This document shows positions 8,204 to 17,454 of a stretch of DNA of 64,000 bases, in pieces; the stretch's first letter is position 1, and each line of letters opens with the position of its first letter. The position numbers and the translations under genes were made by a program. A model generated the notes under the pieces. The model was not told where the DNA came from. It did no database searches and saw nothing but the letters and a program-made list of their open reading frames with translations. Origin of the DNA: Burkholderia arboris (GTDB lineage Bacteria; Pseudomonadota; Gammaproteobacteria; Burkholderiales; Burkholderiaceae); the NCBI RefSeq assembly GCF_902499125.1, contig NZ_CABVPX010000024.1, positions 1 to 64,000 on the forward strand, read 5' to 3'.

Positions 8204-9313
8204 ATGCCCGACCCGATTCTGCTCACGCCCGGCCCGCTCACCACGTCCGCCACAACCCGCCACGCAATGCAACATGACTGGGGTTCGTGGGACGCCGCTT
8301 TCAATCAACTGACGGCCAGCGTCTGCGCCGACCTCGTCACGATCGCGAAAGGGGGCGACGAGTACGTGTGCGTGCCGATGCAGGGCAGCGGCACGTTCTC
8401 GGTCGAAGCCGCGCTCGGTACGCTGGTGCCGCGCGACGGCGTCGTGCTCGTACCCGACAACGGCGCGTATTGCGCACGCATCCTGAAGATCCTCGGCCGG
8501 CTCGGCATCGACGCGATCGCGCTGCCGTTCGGCGAGGACGCGGCCGTCGACGCGGCGGCGGTCGAGGCCGCGTTCGCGCGCGAGCCGCGCATCACGCACG
8601 TCGCGCTCGTGCATCTGGAAACGAGCGCCGGGATCCTGAATCCGCTCGATGCGATCGCGGCCGCGTGCCGGCGCCACGGCAAGCGGCTGATCGTCGACGC
8701 GATGAGTTCGTTCGGCGCGTTGCCGATCGCGCTCGCGGACAGCGGCATCGATGCGCTGGTCTCGGCGAGCGGCAAATGCCTCGAAGGCGTGCCGGGGATG
8801 GGGTTCGCGATCGTGCGGCGCGATGCGCTCGACGCATGCGAAGGCAACTCGCCGTCGCTCGCGCTCGATCTTCACGACCAGTACGCGTACCTGCGCAAGA
8901 CGGGCCAGTGGCGCTTCACGCCGCCGACGCACGTGATCGCCGCGCTGCGCGCCGCGCTCGACCAGTACCTCGCCGAAGGCGGCCAGCCGGCGCGCGGCGC
9001 GCGCTACGCGGACAACTGCCGGACGCTGGTCGAATCGATGCGTGCGCTCGGCTTCGTGCCGTTCCTCGACACGAGCGTGCAGGCGCCGGTGATCGTCACG
9101 TTCCATGCGCCCGACCATCCGGCCTACGATTTCCGCCGCTTCTACGACGCGGTGCGCGATGCCGGCTTCATCCTGTATCCGGGCAAGCTCACGCAGCTCG
9201 AGACGTTCCGCGTCGGCTGCATCGGCGCAATCGATTCGGGCGATATCCGGCGCGCGGTCGCGGCGATCGCGCAGGCGGTCGAATCGCTCGGCATCGCCGT
9301 GCAACGCGCGTAA
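8204..9313 (+). CDS. phnW: 2-aminoethylphosphonate--pyruvate transaminase
   Basis: A 369-residue fold-type I PLP aminotransferase. It transfers the amino group of 2-aminoethylphosphonate to pyruvate, giving phosphonoacetaldehyde and alanine. It starts with the family hallmark LLTPGPLTTS, carries VDAMSSFG with the PLP-ring Asp, and has its Schiff-base Lys at about position 191 in SASGKCLEGVPG. The ATG at 8204 has GGAG 8 nt upstream; the open frame before it to 8105 is leader. It is transcribed divergently from the transport/phnA/phnY operon and supplies its first enzymatic step. Confidence 0.95.
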   Translation: MPDPILLTPGPLTTSATTRHAMQHDWGSWDAAFNQLTASVCADLVTIAKGGDEYVCVPMQGSGTFSVEAALGTLVPRDGVVLVPDNGAYCARILKILGRLGIDAIALPFGEDAAVDAAAVEAAFAREPRITHVALVHLETSAGILNPLDAIAAACRRHGKRLIVDAMSSFGALPIALADSGIDALVSASGKCLEGVPGMGFAIVRRDALDACEGNSPSLALDLHDQYAYLRKTGQWRFTPPTHVIAALRAALDQYLAEGGQPARGARYADNCRTLVESMRALGFVPFLDTSVQAPVIVTFHAPDHPAYDFRRFYDAVRDAGFILYPGKLTQLETFRVGCIGAIDSGDIRRAVAAIAQAVESLGIAVQRA

Positions 9314-9358
9314 GCGCAATGCGCCGGCCGGCATGCCAGCCGGCGCCGCAAACAAAAA

Positions 9359-9385
9359 GGCCCGGCAGCCGGTTGGCCGCCGGGC
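9359..9385 (-). terminator. Terminator after the MFS-aroE-aroQ operon
   Basis: On the minus strand a GC-rich hairpin (outer arms near 9379-9385 and 9360-9366) is followed by CTTTTTG, about 30 bases after the MFS stop codon. A second GC-rich dyad at 9321-9346 may end phnW transcripts from the other side. Confidence 0.7.
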
Positions 9386-9415
9386 TAACGCACTGGATGT
9401 GCGTGGAGCCGGTGC

Positions 9416-10768
9416 TTACAGTTCGATCCGCTTGATGTCGCCGACGACGAAGATGTACGACAGCGCACCGACCAGCGCGATCACGCCGATGAACACGAGC
9501 GCGCCGACGAACGAGCCGGTCGACGCGACGATGAAGCCGACGACCAGCGGCGTGACGATGCCCGCGAGGTTCGCCGCGAAGTTGAAGATGCCGCCCGTCA
9601 CGCCGAGCAGGCCGTCCGGCGCGATGTCCGACACGAGCGTCCAGCCGAGCGCGGCCATGCCCTGCGCGAAGAACGCAACCGACATGATCGCGATCACGGC
9701 TTCGTTGCTCTTCACGTAGTTCGCGAGAATGATCGTCGACGCGAGCAGCAGGCCCGCGATGATCGGCAGCTTGCGCGCGAGGTTCGCGGACTTGCCGCGG
9801 CGGAGCAGCCAGTCGGAGAAGATCCCGCCGAACATCACGCCGACCGACGCGGCGATGAACGGCATCACCGCGAAGAAGCCGATCTTCAGCCAGCCCATGT
9901 GGCGCTCGGTTGCGAGGTAGGTCGGGAACCAGGTCAGGAAGAACACGAGCGTCGAGTTGCCGGCGAACTGGCCGAGGCAGATGCCCGCGAGCTGGCGCTT
10001 CTTCAGCAGTTTGCCGGCCATCGCCCAGCTGAACGACTTCTGCTCGCCCTTCGCGCCCTTGCCAGCTTTGTCACCGTCCTTGCGCACGCCGTGCACCAGG
10101 CCGCCGCCCGCCTCGATATAGGCCAGCTCCTCCGAATTCGCGCCCGGATGATTGCGCGGCTCGTAATAGAACTTCCACCAGACCAGGCCGAACACGATCC
10201 CGACCGCACCGACGACCCAGAACAGCGAGCGCCAGCCGAACGCCCCCATCAGCGCGAACAGCACCGGGCTGAAGAACGCGAGGCCGATGTACTCGCCGAC
10301 GGTGTAGGTACCCGTCGCCATCGCACGTTCGTTCTGCGGGAACCACGTCGCGACGACGCGGCTGTTGGTCGGGAAGCACGGCGCCTCCGCGACGCCGAGG
10401 CCGAGACGGCAGGCGAGCAGCGTTGCGACGCCGGGCACGAAGCCCTGCAGGAACGTGCACAGCGACCACAGCGTCATCGACCAGTAATAGGTGACCTTGC
10501 TGCCGAAACGGTCGAGAAAGAGGCCGCCCGGCACCTGCGCGGCCACGTACGTCCACGAAAACGCGGAAAACATGATGCCCATCACGGCCGCGTTGATGCC
10601 GAGCTCCTTGGTGAGCTGCGGCGCAGCCACCCCCAGCACCGTACGGTCGAGATAGTTGATCATCGTGCCGATCGCGAGCAACGCGAGAATCTTGTAGCGC
10701 GCCGAGGTGCGCCGGACGGTGCCGGACGCCTGCGCCGGCGCGGCGCTCGTATGGGTGGTGTGCTGCAT
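9416..10768 (-). CDS. MFS transporter, anion:cation symporter type (probable quinate/shikimate-pathway carrier)
   Basis: A 450-residue 12-span major facilitator protein. It has the NYLDRTVLG start of helix 1, the FLDRFGSK loop motif and DWLLRRGK after helix 8, all typical of the sugar-acid/anion:cation symporter branch. AGGAG precedes the ATG at 10768. It lies 32 bp downstream of aroE on the same strand, so the substrate is probably quinate, shikimate or dehydroshikimate; that is inferred from neighbours, not from sequence. Confidence 0.85.
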   Translation of the reverse strand: MQHTTHTSAAPAQASGTVRRTSARYKILALLAIGTMINYLDRTVLGVAAPQLTKELGINAAVMGIMFSAFSWTYVAAQVPGGLFLDRFGSKVTYYWSMTLWSLCTFLQGFVPGVATLLACRLGLGVAEAPCFPTNSRVVATWFPQNERAMATGTYTVGEYIGLAFFSPVLFALMGAFGWRSLFWVVGAVGIVFGLVWWKFYYEPRNHPGANSEELAYIEAGGGLVHGVRKDGDKAGKGAKGEQKSFSWAMAGKLLKKRQLAGICLGQFAGNSTLVFFLTWFPTYLATERHMGWLKIGFFAVMPFIAASVGVMFGGIFSDWLLRRGKSANLARKLPIIAGLLLASTIILANYVKSNEAVIAIMSVAFFAQGMAALGWTLVSDIAPDGLLGVTGGIFNFAANLAGIVTPLVVGFIVASTGSFVGALVFIGVIALVGALSYIFVVGDIKRIEL

Positions 10769-10800
10769 GGTCGTCTCCTGGTCTCTCTTTCTGTAAGGGG

Positions 10801-11655
10801 TCAGCGCCCGACGAGCGACTGAAAGTGATCGAACATCCGCTCGGCGTCGGGCGTGCGTCCGGTGAAGATCTCGAACGCGTCGACGGCCTGGTAGACGGCC
10901 ATCCCGCCGCCCGGCAGCGTGGCGCAGCCGGCCGCGCGCGCGGCGTGGATCAGTTCGGTTTCGAGCGGGAAATACACGATGTCGGACACCCACATGCCCG
11001 CATGGAGCAGCTCGGCCGGCAGCGGCAGGCCCGGATGCTTGGCCATGCCGGTCGGCGTTGCGTGGATCAGGCCCGTCGCGGCGCGCATCGCGGCCGCGAG
11101 ATCGCCGCCCGGCACGACCCGTGCCGCGGGGAAACGTTGCTGGAGTTCAGCCGCGAGCGAGGTGGCACGCGTGCCGTCGACATCGAAAATCGTCAGTCCG
11201 GCTGCGCCCATCTGCAGCGCCGCATGGGCCACGGCCGCGCCCGCGCCGCCCGCACCGAGCTGGACGACACGCTCGAGCGACGCGTCGGGCAACCCGCGGC
11301 GGAACGATTTCGCGAAGCCCGACCAGTCGGTGTTGTGGCCGATCCGCTTGCCGTCCTTGAACAGCACGGTGTTCACCGCGCCGAGCGCGCGCGCGTCGTC
11401 CGACAGCGCGTCGAGGTGTTCGATCACGCGCTGCTTGCACGGGTGCGTGATGTTCAGCCCGTTGTAGCCCATCCGCTGCGCGGCATCGAGCAGTTGCGGC
11501 AGTGCGTCGACGGTCACGCCGAGCGCATCGAGATCGATGCGCCGGTACACGTAGCCGAAGCCCTGGCGGAAGCCTTCTTCCTCGTGCATCGCGGGCGACA
11601 GCGAACCGCCGATGCCCTGGCCGATCAGGCCGATCAGAAACGACGGGCGGCTCAT
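10801..11655 (-). CDS. aroE: Shikimate/quinate dehydrogenase (AroE family)
   Basis: A 284-residue AroE-family enzyme. The catalytic Lys is in NITHPCKQ, the partner Asp in GHNTDWSG, and the nucleotide site in GAGGAGAAV. The ATG overlaps the aroQ stop (ATGA at 11652-11655), fixing the start. Standing with a dehydroquinase, a dehydroshikimate dehydratase and a carrier, it probably oxidises quinate or shikimate for growth, distinct from the biosynthetic aroE usually found elsewhere. Whether quinate or shikimate is preferred cannot be read from sequence. Confidence 0.88.
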   Translation of the reverse strand: MSRPSFLIGLIGQGIGGSLSPAMHEEEGFRQGFGYVYRRIDLDALGVTVDALPQLLDAAQRMGYNGLNITHPCKQRVIEHLDALSDDARALGAVNTVLFKDGKRIGHNTDWSGFAKSFRRGLPDASLERVVQLGAGGAGAAVAHAALQMGAAGLTIFDVDGTRATSLAAELQQRFPAARVVPGGDLAAAMRAATGLIHATPTGMAKHPGLPLPAELLHAGMWVSDIVYFPLETELIHAARAAGCATLPGGGMAVYQAVDAFEIFTGRTPDAERMFDHFQSLVGR

Positions 11656-12107
11656 CGTGCGGCTCCCTGCGCGAACAGCGTCGCCAGACGCTGCAGTGCG
11701 AACACGTAGCCTTCGGTGCCGCAGCCGCAGATCACGGCTTCGGCGACCGCCGACACATACGAATGGTGGCGAAACGCCTCGCGGCGATGCACGTTCGAGA
11801 TATGCACTTCGATCACCGGCTTCGCGATCGCGGAAAGCGCGTCGGCCAGCGCGACCGACGTATGCGTATAGGCGGCCGGGTTGATCACGATACCGTCCGT
11901 GTCGAGGCGCGCGGCATGCAGCCAGTCGATCAGTTGATGCTCGGCGTTCGACTGGCGGAACTCGATCTCCAGCCCGAGCGCCTCGCCTGCCGTGCAGCAG
12001 CGCTGCTCGACGTCGGCTAGCGTTTCCGCGCCGTAGATGTGGGGCTCGCGGGTCCCCAGCAGGTTCAGGTTCGGGCCGTTCAGCACCAGCACCTTGTGCT
12101 TGCTCAT
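11652..12107 (-). CDS. aroQ: Type II 3-dehydroquinate dehydratase
   Basis: A 151-residue type II dehydroquinase of normal length. It shows the NGPNLNLLGTREP start with the lid Arg, the INPAAYTHTSVAL loop, and the VEVHISN-type segment VIEVHISNVHRREAFR with the catalytic His. It dehydrates 3-dehydroquinate to 3-dehydroshikimate. First gene of the aroQ-aroE-MFS operon, facing quiC across about 255 bp, so it likely serves catabolism. Confidence 0.95.
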   Translation of the reverse strand: MSKHKVLVLNGPNLNLLGTREPHIYGAETLADVEQRCCTAGEALGLEIEFRQSNAEHQLIDWLHAARLDTDGIVINPAAYTHTSVALADALSAIAKPVIEVHISNVHRREAFRHHSYVSAVAEAVICGCGTEGYVFALQRLATLFAQGAAR

Positions 12108-12223
12108 GGTGATTCTGCTCCTGAAACAGGGGCGGACCAGGACCGGCGCCGCCCCGAAAACATCGGAATTTGGCGCTAGTGTGCGCTCGTGAATGCGGGC
12201 TGTCTTTTCGGGTTTTCGCTAAT

Positions 12224-12250
12224 TTGTACCACCTAGTTAGTTTGTACAAT
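12224..12250 (+). promoter_or_regulatory. Candidate promoter of the dehydroshikimate dehydratase gene
   Basis: A TACAAT -10 lies at 12245-12250, with a weak -35 (TTTGTA, 16 bp spacing) upstream. Two GTAC blocks about 14 bp apart flank the CTAGTTAG core, so an operator may overlap the promoter. The leader to the ATG at 12363 is about 105 nt. Confidence 0.45.
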
Positions 12251-12362
12251 ACGCACCACTAGCCCAGTAAATTCGGGATATGGCGTGCGCCGGGACTCAA
12301 TGACTGGTTCATTCAGGGCCGGTTCGATCGACGCCATGCCCCGCTCATCCGCAGGAATCGCC

Positions 12363-14255
12363 ATGCAGCGTTCGATTGCCACCGTGTCACTGTCCGGCAC
12401 GCTCGCCGAGAAGCTCGCCGCCATCCAGGCAGCGGGCTTCGACGGCGTCGAAATCTTCGAAAACGACCTCGTTTACTTCGACGGATCGCCGGCCGACGTC
12501 CGGCGCATGGCCGCCGATCTCGGCCTCGACATCGTGCTGTTCCAGCCGTTTCGCGACTTCGAGGGCGTCAGCGCGGCCCAGCTCGCGCGCAACCTCGACC
12601 GGATCAAGCGCAAGTTCGACGTGATGCATGCGCTCGGCACCGACCGCATCCTCGTCTGCAGCAATGTGTCGGCCGACACGATCGCCGACGACGGGCTGCT
12701 CGTCGACCAGCTCGGCGCACTCGCCGAAGCGGCGCGGGAGGCCGGCGTGGTCGCCGCGTACGAAGCGCTCGCGTGGGGCCGCGTCGCGAAGCGGTACGGC
12801 CATGCATGGACACTCGTGAATGCGGTGAACAGCCCGCACCTCGGCCTCGCGCTCGACAGCTTCCACACGCTGTCGCTCGACGATTCGCCGGATGCGATCG
12901 CCGACATCCCCGGCGACCGGATCGCGTTCGTGCAGATCGCCGATGCGCCGAAGCTCGCGATGGACGTGCTCGAATGGAGCCGCCACTACCGCTCGTTCCC
13001 GGGCCAGGGCGACTTCGACCTCGCACGGTTCACCGCGCGGGTGATCGAGTCGGGCTATACGGGGCCGCTGTCGCTCGAAATCTTCAACGACGGCTTCCGC
13101 GCGGCGCCGACCGCGATCACAGCCGCCGACGGCCATCGCTCGCTGCTCTATCTGGAAGAGTTGACCCGCACGCGGCTCGCGCAGGACGGCCGCGCGCCGG
13201 CCGCCGGCCAGCCGCTGTTCGCGCCGCCGGCGCCGCCCGCGCACGTCGGATTCCAGTTCATCGAATTCGCGGTCGACGCCCAGGCGGCGGCGACCGTCGC
13301 CGAATGGCTCGGCCGGATGCGCTTCCGGCTCGCCGGCCGGCATCGCTCGAAGGACGTGACGCTGTTCCAGCACGGCGCCGCGTCGATCGTGCTGAACGCC
13401 GAGCGCGACTCGTTCGCCGATGCGTTCTTCCAGCAGCACGGGCTGTCGCTGTGCGCGTCGGCATTCCGCGTCGACGACGCGAAGGTGGCGTTCGAACGCG
13501 CGGCCGGCTTCGGCTATGCGCCGTTCTCGGGCCGCGTCGGGCCGAACGAGCGCGTGCTGCCGAGCGTGCAGGCGCCGGACGGCAGCCTCGAATATTTCGT
13601 CGACGAAGCGCCGAACGCGCCGACGCTGTACGAATCGGACTTCGTGCTGACCGACATCGACGGCCCGAGCGAAGTCGGCCCGCTGACGGGCATCGACCAC
13701 GTGTGCCTCGCGCTGCCGGCCGATGCGCTCGACACGTGGATCCTGTTCTTCAAGACGGCGTTCGGCTTCGAGGCCGAGCGCAGCTGGCTCGTGCCCGATC
13801 CGTACGGGCTGATGCGCAGTCGCGCGGTGCGCAGCGCCGACGGCTCGGTGCGGATCGCGCTGAACGCATCGGTCGACCGCCATACGGCCGTCGCCGAGTC
13901 GCTCGACCGCTACCACGGCACGGGGCTGAACCACGTCGCGTTCCGCACGGACGACATCGTGAAGACGGTCGCCGCATTCGCGGCCGACGGCGTGCCGTTC
14001 CTGCGCATTCCGCCCAATTACTACGACGATCTCGCCGCGCGCTACGCGCTGCCGGACGACCTGATCGACACGCTGAGCGCGCACCACCTGCTGTACGACC
14101 GGGACGAGCACGGCGGCGAATTCCTGCACGCGTATACGGAACTGGTCGACAACCGCTTCTCGCTCGAGATCGTCGAGCGGCGCGGCGCATACGACGGCTA
14201 CGGCGCGACGAACGCGGCCGTGCGGCTCGCTGCGCAGGCGCAGCGCAGGAAATAA
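12363..14255 (+). CDS. quiC: 3-dehydroshikimate dehydratase fused to a 4-hydroxyphenylpyruvate dioxygenase-like domain
   Basis: A 630-residue two-domain protein. Residues 1 to about 290 are a xylose-isomerase-like TIM barrel that should convert 3-dehydroshikimate to protocatechuate. Residues about 300-630 are a VOC/HPPD-like module with the metal triad visible as H446 (GIDHV), H524 (GLNHV) and E602 (SLEIVER). The ATG at 12363 has AGGA about 7 nt upstream; earlier in-frame ATGs lack a site. This fusion is known in Pseudomonas and Burkholderia. The role of the second domain is unclear. It is divergent from aroQ-aroE-MFS, completing a route to the beta-ketoadipate pathway. Confidence 0.88.
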   Translation: MQRSIATVSLSGTLAEKLAAIQAAGFDGVEIFENDLVYFDGSPADVRRMAADLGLDIVLFQPFRDFEGVSAAQLARNLDRIKRKFDVMHALGTDRILVCSNVSADTIADDGLLVDQLGALAEAAREAGVVAAYEALAWGRVAKRYGHAWTLVNAVNSPHLGLALDSFHTLSLDDSPDAIADIPGDRIAFVQIADAPKLAMDVLEWSRHYRSFPGQGDFDLARFTARVIESGYTGPLSLEIFNDGFRAAPTAITAADGHRSLLYLEELTRTRLAQDGRAPAAGQPLFAPPAPPAHVGFQFIEFAVDAQAAATVAEWLGRMRFRLAGRHRSKDVTLFQHGAASIVLNAERDSFADAFFQQHGLSLCASAFRVDDAKVAFERAAGFGYAPFSGRVGPNERVLPSVQAPDGSLEYFVDEAPNAPTLYESDFVLTDIDGPSEVGPLTGIDHVCLALPADALDTWILFFKTAFGFEAERSWLVPDPYGLMRSRAVRSADGSVRIALNASVDRHTAVAESLDRYHGTGLNHVAFRTDDIVKTVAAFAADGVPFLRIPPNYYDDLAARYALPDDLIDTLSAHHLLYDRDEHGGEFLHAYTELVDNRFSLEIVERRGAYDGYGATNAAVRLAAQAQRRK

Positions 14256-14544
14256 GGGAAGGATGTGAATCGGAGTCGCGGGCCGCGAGCATGGGCGTGA
14301 TCCGCGGCTGATGCAAAAGGCTGCACCCCGCACGCACCATCGTGGTGAATCACGGCGCCGCGGACCCGCCCGCGCGGCTCGCCGCGATCGGGCCGCAAGC
14401 CGCGCCGCGTATGGCGTTACATCCGGTAACCCGTACCGCAGTGCAGCATCCCGTCGCCCGCCACGGTTTTAAGAATCGCTTAAGTCTTCGACGGCACCAT
14501 CCGCAACCAGTACCCGATGGTTTATCTAGAAAAGGAGGAAAGCG
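14256..14544. other. Intergenic region with one short dyad
   Basis: No credible gene. A small dyad TTAAG-AATCG-CTTAA lies at 14469-14483 upstream of the small-protein gene and might be an operator or part of its promoter. No convincing terminator for the upstream gene was found. Confidence 0.35.
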
Positions 14545-14808
14545 ATGAGCGCCGTAGAAGCACCCGCGGGCCGCCCGGCCGCGCCCCCTGCAAAGAAGAC
14601 GATGCTGCGCCGCCTGCTCAGTCATCATGAAATCGCGACGCTGCTCGTGCTGCTGCATGCACCGATCGGCGCGAACGCCAAACCCGAACTGCCCGCGTTG
14701 CAGGAAGCCGGTCTCGTCGAGATGGTCAAGCTCGACCCCGATACGGCCCCGAGCTTCCGGCTGACCGAAGACGGCACCGCCGTCCTGAAAGGGCTCGGCT
14801 ACCGCTGA
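14545..14808 (+). CDS. Small conserved-looking protein, possible winged-helix fold
   Basis: An 87-residue protein with an excellent ribosome-binding site (AAAGGAGGAAAGCG before the ATG), so it is very likely expressed. The first 20 residues are Ala/Pro-rich. The rest (about 25-87) alternates short helices with a closing FRLTEDGTAVLKGLGYR segment that resembles the last helix and wing of small winged-helix proteins. I do not recognise the family and assign no function. It is convergent with the PAS-AraC gene. Confidence 0.7.
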   Translation: MSAVEAPAGRPAAPPAKKTMLRRLLSHHEIATLLVLLHAPIGANAKPELPALQEAGLVEMVKLDPDTAPSFRLTEDGTAVLKGLGYR

Positions 14809-14895
14809 GCCGCCGTTTTCACGGCTTCCCCGTATCCCCGCAGCACCCGCAGTACCCCGATCCCTGCGATGCGCCGGCCCGGCCGGCGAATCGCG

Positions 14896-15690
14896 TTACC
14901 CCGCCCGCTCCTGCAGCATCAACCGGTATTCCGTCGGCGTCACGCCGACCGTCGCCTTGAACTGGCGCGTGAACGCGCTGTGATCCGTATAGCCGCATAG
15001 CGCCGCGACGTCGGTGACCTTGTCGTGCGTGACGAGCAGCGCGGTGGCCGCGTCGAGCCGCGTCTTCAGCAGCACCTGGCGCGGCGTCAGGTGGAACACC
15101 TTGTGGAAGTAGCGCTCGAGCTGCGCGACCGACATCCCGGCCATCTGCGCGAGGTGCTTCAGGTTCAGCGGCTGTACGTAGTGATCCTGGATGTGCTGGA
15201 CCACGTCGGCGAGCCGGCTGTACGCCGGATGCGATCCCTCGTGCGCCTTCAGGTCGCGCGAGATGCCCGCGAGGCCGACCACCCTGCCCGCGGCGTCGCG
15301 CAGCGGCTCCTTGCAGGTCAGGCACCAGCCCGGCTGGCGGCCCGGATACAGGTGCAGCTCGAGCTGGTCCATCAGTTGCTGGCCGGCGTTGATCGTCGCC
15401 ATGTCCTGCTCGAAATAGCTGCGGCCGAAGCGGCGCGGAAACACTTCGTCGGCCGTCTTGCCGAGCAGGTCGCGCTTGTCCTTGTAGCCGCAGCGCATCG
15501 CCAGCGTGCGATTGACGATCGCGTAGCGGCCGCTCGCGTCCTTCACGAAGAACGCGACGTCCGGCAGCGCGTCGAACACGGGTTCAAGCAGGCGGAAATG
15601 CGCAAGCATCGCGCCGAGATCGGCGTTGTCGGGCTGGTAGCGCAACGTTTCGGACAGGCTCATGGGCGGTACGGCAAGCAAGGTCGTCAT
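14896..15690 (-). CDS. PAS-domain AraC-family transcriptional regulator
   Basis: A 264-residue regulator. Residues about 30-145 form a PAS sensor domain (FFVKDASGRYAIVNRTL start, GLAGISRDL end), and about 160-260 hold a two-helix-turn-helix AraC domain (MSVAQLERYFHKVF and YTDHSAFTRQFK). The start is unsure: ATGs at 15690 and 15663 are both in frame without a clear ribosome site. It faces the binding-protein gene at 16318 across a 627-bp region with a strong palindrome, its probable target. Its signal is unknown. Confidence 0.85.
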   Translation of the reverse strand: MTTLLAVPPMSLSETLRYQPDNADLGAMLAHFRLLEPVFDALPDVAFFVKDASGRYAIVNRTLAMRCGYKDKRDLLGKTADEVFPRRFGRSYFEQDMATINAGQQLMDQLELHLYPGRQPGWCLTCKEPLRDAAGRVVGLAGISRDLKAHEGSHPAYSRLADVVQHIQDHYVQPLNLKHLAQMAGMSVAQLERYFHKVFHLTPRQVLLKTRLDAATALLVTHDKVTDVAALCGYTDHSAFTRQFKATVGVTPTEYRLMLQERAG

Positions 15691-16023
15691 CCCGGCAACC
15701 GCGAAGCGAGTGGCAGATGGCGTCGATTATAGAAGCGCCCCTTCGATCGCGTCGCGCCGAGCGCGGGGCAGGCAAGCTGGCGGTGTCGGCCGGGCATGCC
15801 GCGCATCCCGATCGACGCCGTCGGCCGACCACACAGGTTGCGCACACAACCACCGCGCAGCGCATGCGCGGCCGGCGGCCGTTCCGCTTTCGCCGCTGCC
15901 GGCGCAGCGCTTCGACACAGGCGGCATCATGCACCCGAATCCACCATGCTAAAAATGCGGACGCCCCGCGTCTTGGCGCGATTGCGCATTCGGCGTGACG
16001 ATTTCGGCATATATCAGGGTTAT

Positions 16024-16045
16024 CGACGATATGCCGATATCGTCG
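16024..16045. promoter_or_regulatory. Palindrome upstream of the orphan binding protein
   Basis: CGACGATAT and ATATCGTCG form a perfect 9-bp inverted repeat with a 4-bp centre. A related GGCATATATC lies about 15 bp to the left, giving overlapping dyads. The spot is mid-way between the PAS-AraC gene and the binding protein, so it is a good operator candidate. The rest of 15691-16317 holds no credible gene. Confidence 0.5.
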
Positions 16046-16317
16046 CCGGCTGCGCACCGAACGCGCAAGACGCCCGCATTTTCGCTATCTAGACTTCGCT
16101 TCACGGTCACGAGACGACGTCCCGCCGCTGCAGCAATCGGCACGCACGGCCCGCGGCATCTGCCTTCGCGCACGCCGATTCCGGCACAGCGCGGGCAGCA
16201 CGCGGCGCGCCTGAACGGCCATTGCGTCGGCCGGCCGACCAAACCGTCTCGCCCGGTTTACCGGCGCCGGCCCGCAGGCCGGCGGCGGCCCAACCACGCC
16301 ATCAAGGGGAAGTGAAA

Positions 16318-17454
16318 GTGAAGCTGAAGGTATCGCACGTCGCGCTGGCCGCTGCCTGCGCACTGTCGGGCGCGCACGCCATCGCCGCCGACGTCGTCAA
16401 GATCGGTTTCGCCGCACCGCTGACCGGCCCGCAGTCGAATTACGGCACGGACATGCAGAAGGGCGTGCAGCTCGCGATCGCCGATTTCAACGCGACGCAT
16501 CCGACGATCGGCGGCAAGCCCGTCACGTTCCAGCTCGATTCGCAGGACGACCAGGCCGACCCGCGCACCGGCACGACCGTCGCGCAGCGGCTGATCGACG
16601 ACAACGTCCGCGGGATCATCGGCCACTTCAACTCGGGCACCAGCATTCCGGCCTCCGACCTGTACGACCGCGCCGGGCTGCCGCAGATCTCGATGGCGAC
16701 GTCGCCGCAATACACGGCGCGCGGCTACAAGACGACCTACCGGCTGCTGACGAGCGACGCACAGGCCGGCCGCATCGTCGGCACGTACGCGGTGAAGACG
16801 CTGCGCTTCAAGCGCATCGCGATCATCGACGACCGCACGGCCTATGGCCAGGGCATCGCCGACGAATTCGCGAAAGCGGTGGAAGCGGCGGGCGGCACGA
16901 TCGTCAAGCGCGACTTCACGAACGACAAGGCGCTCGACTTTTCCGCGATCCTGACCAACCTGAAGGGCGTCAATCCGGACGCAATCTTCTACGGCGGCGG
17001 CGACGCGCAATCGTCGCCGATGATCCGCAAGATGCGCCAGCTCGGGATGAAGGCGGCATTCGTGACGGGCGAGATGTCGCGCTCGCCGACGTTCCTGAAG
17101 GTCGGCGGCGAAGCGGCCGAGGGCGCGATCGTCTACATGGGCGGGCTGCCGAAGGAAAAGATGCCGGGCTTCTCCGGCTACGCGGCACGCTACAAGGCGC
17201 GCTTCAACGAAGACGTGATCACCTACTCGCCTTACTCGTATGACGGCACGATCGCGCTGCTCACCGCGATGAAGGACGCGAACTCGACCGATCCGAAGGT
17301 GTACACGCCGTATCTCGGCAAGGTGTCGGTCAAGGGCGTGTCGGCGCCGAGCATCGCGTACGACCCGAAGGGCGACCTGAGGGATGCACCGGTGACGATC
17401 TACAAGGTCGAGCACGGCGCGTTCAAGCCGGTCGATACGATCGCCGGCAACTGA
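16318..17454 (+). CDS. Branched-chain amino-acid-type periplasmic binding protein (orphan)
   Basis: A 378-residue type I solute-binding protein of the Leu/Ile/Val family. It probably starts at the GTG at 16318, which has AAGGGGA about 7 nt upstream. A signal peptide ends near AHAIA, and the mature protein begins ADVVKIGFAAPLTGP. The GHFNSGTSIPAS and DDRTAYGQGIADEF segments are family hallmarks. No permease or ATPase genes adjoin it, so it must use a distant transporter or act as a sensor. It closely resembles the protein at 22385-23515. Confidence 0.88.
   Translation: MKLKVSHVALAAACALSGAHAIAADVVKIGFAAPLTGPQSNYGTDMQKGVQLAIADFNATHPTIGGKPVTFQLDSQDDQADPRTGTTVAQRLIDDNVRGIIGHFNSGTSIPASDLYDRAGLPQISMATSPQYTARGYKTTYRLLTSDAQAGRIVGTYAVKTLRFKRIAIIDDRTAYGQGIADEFAKAVEAAGGTIVKRDFTNDKALDFSAILTNLKGVNPDAIFYGGGDAQSSPMIRKMRQLGMKAAFVTGEMSRSPTFLKVGGEAAEGAIVYMGGLPKEKMPGFSGYAARYKARFNEDVITYSPYSYDGTIALLTAMKDANSTDPKVYTPYLGKVSVKGVSAPSIAYDPKGDLRDAPVTIYKVEHGAFKPVDTIAGN

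Noticed and set aside
10801..12249. 482-residue frame beginning upstream of aroQ
   Set aside because: The recognisable AroE protein starts at 11655 with an ATGA overlap; the upstream part is an out-of-frame shadow of aroQ.
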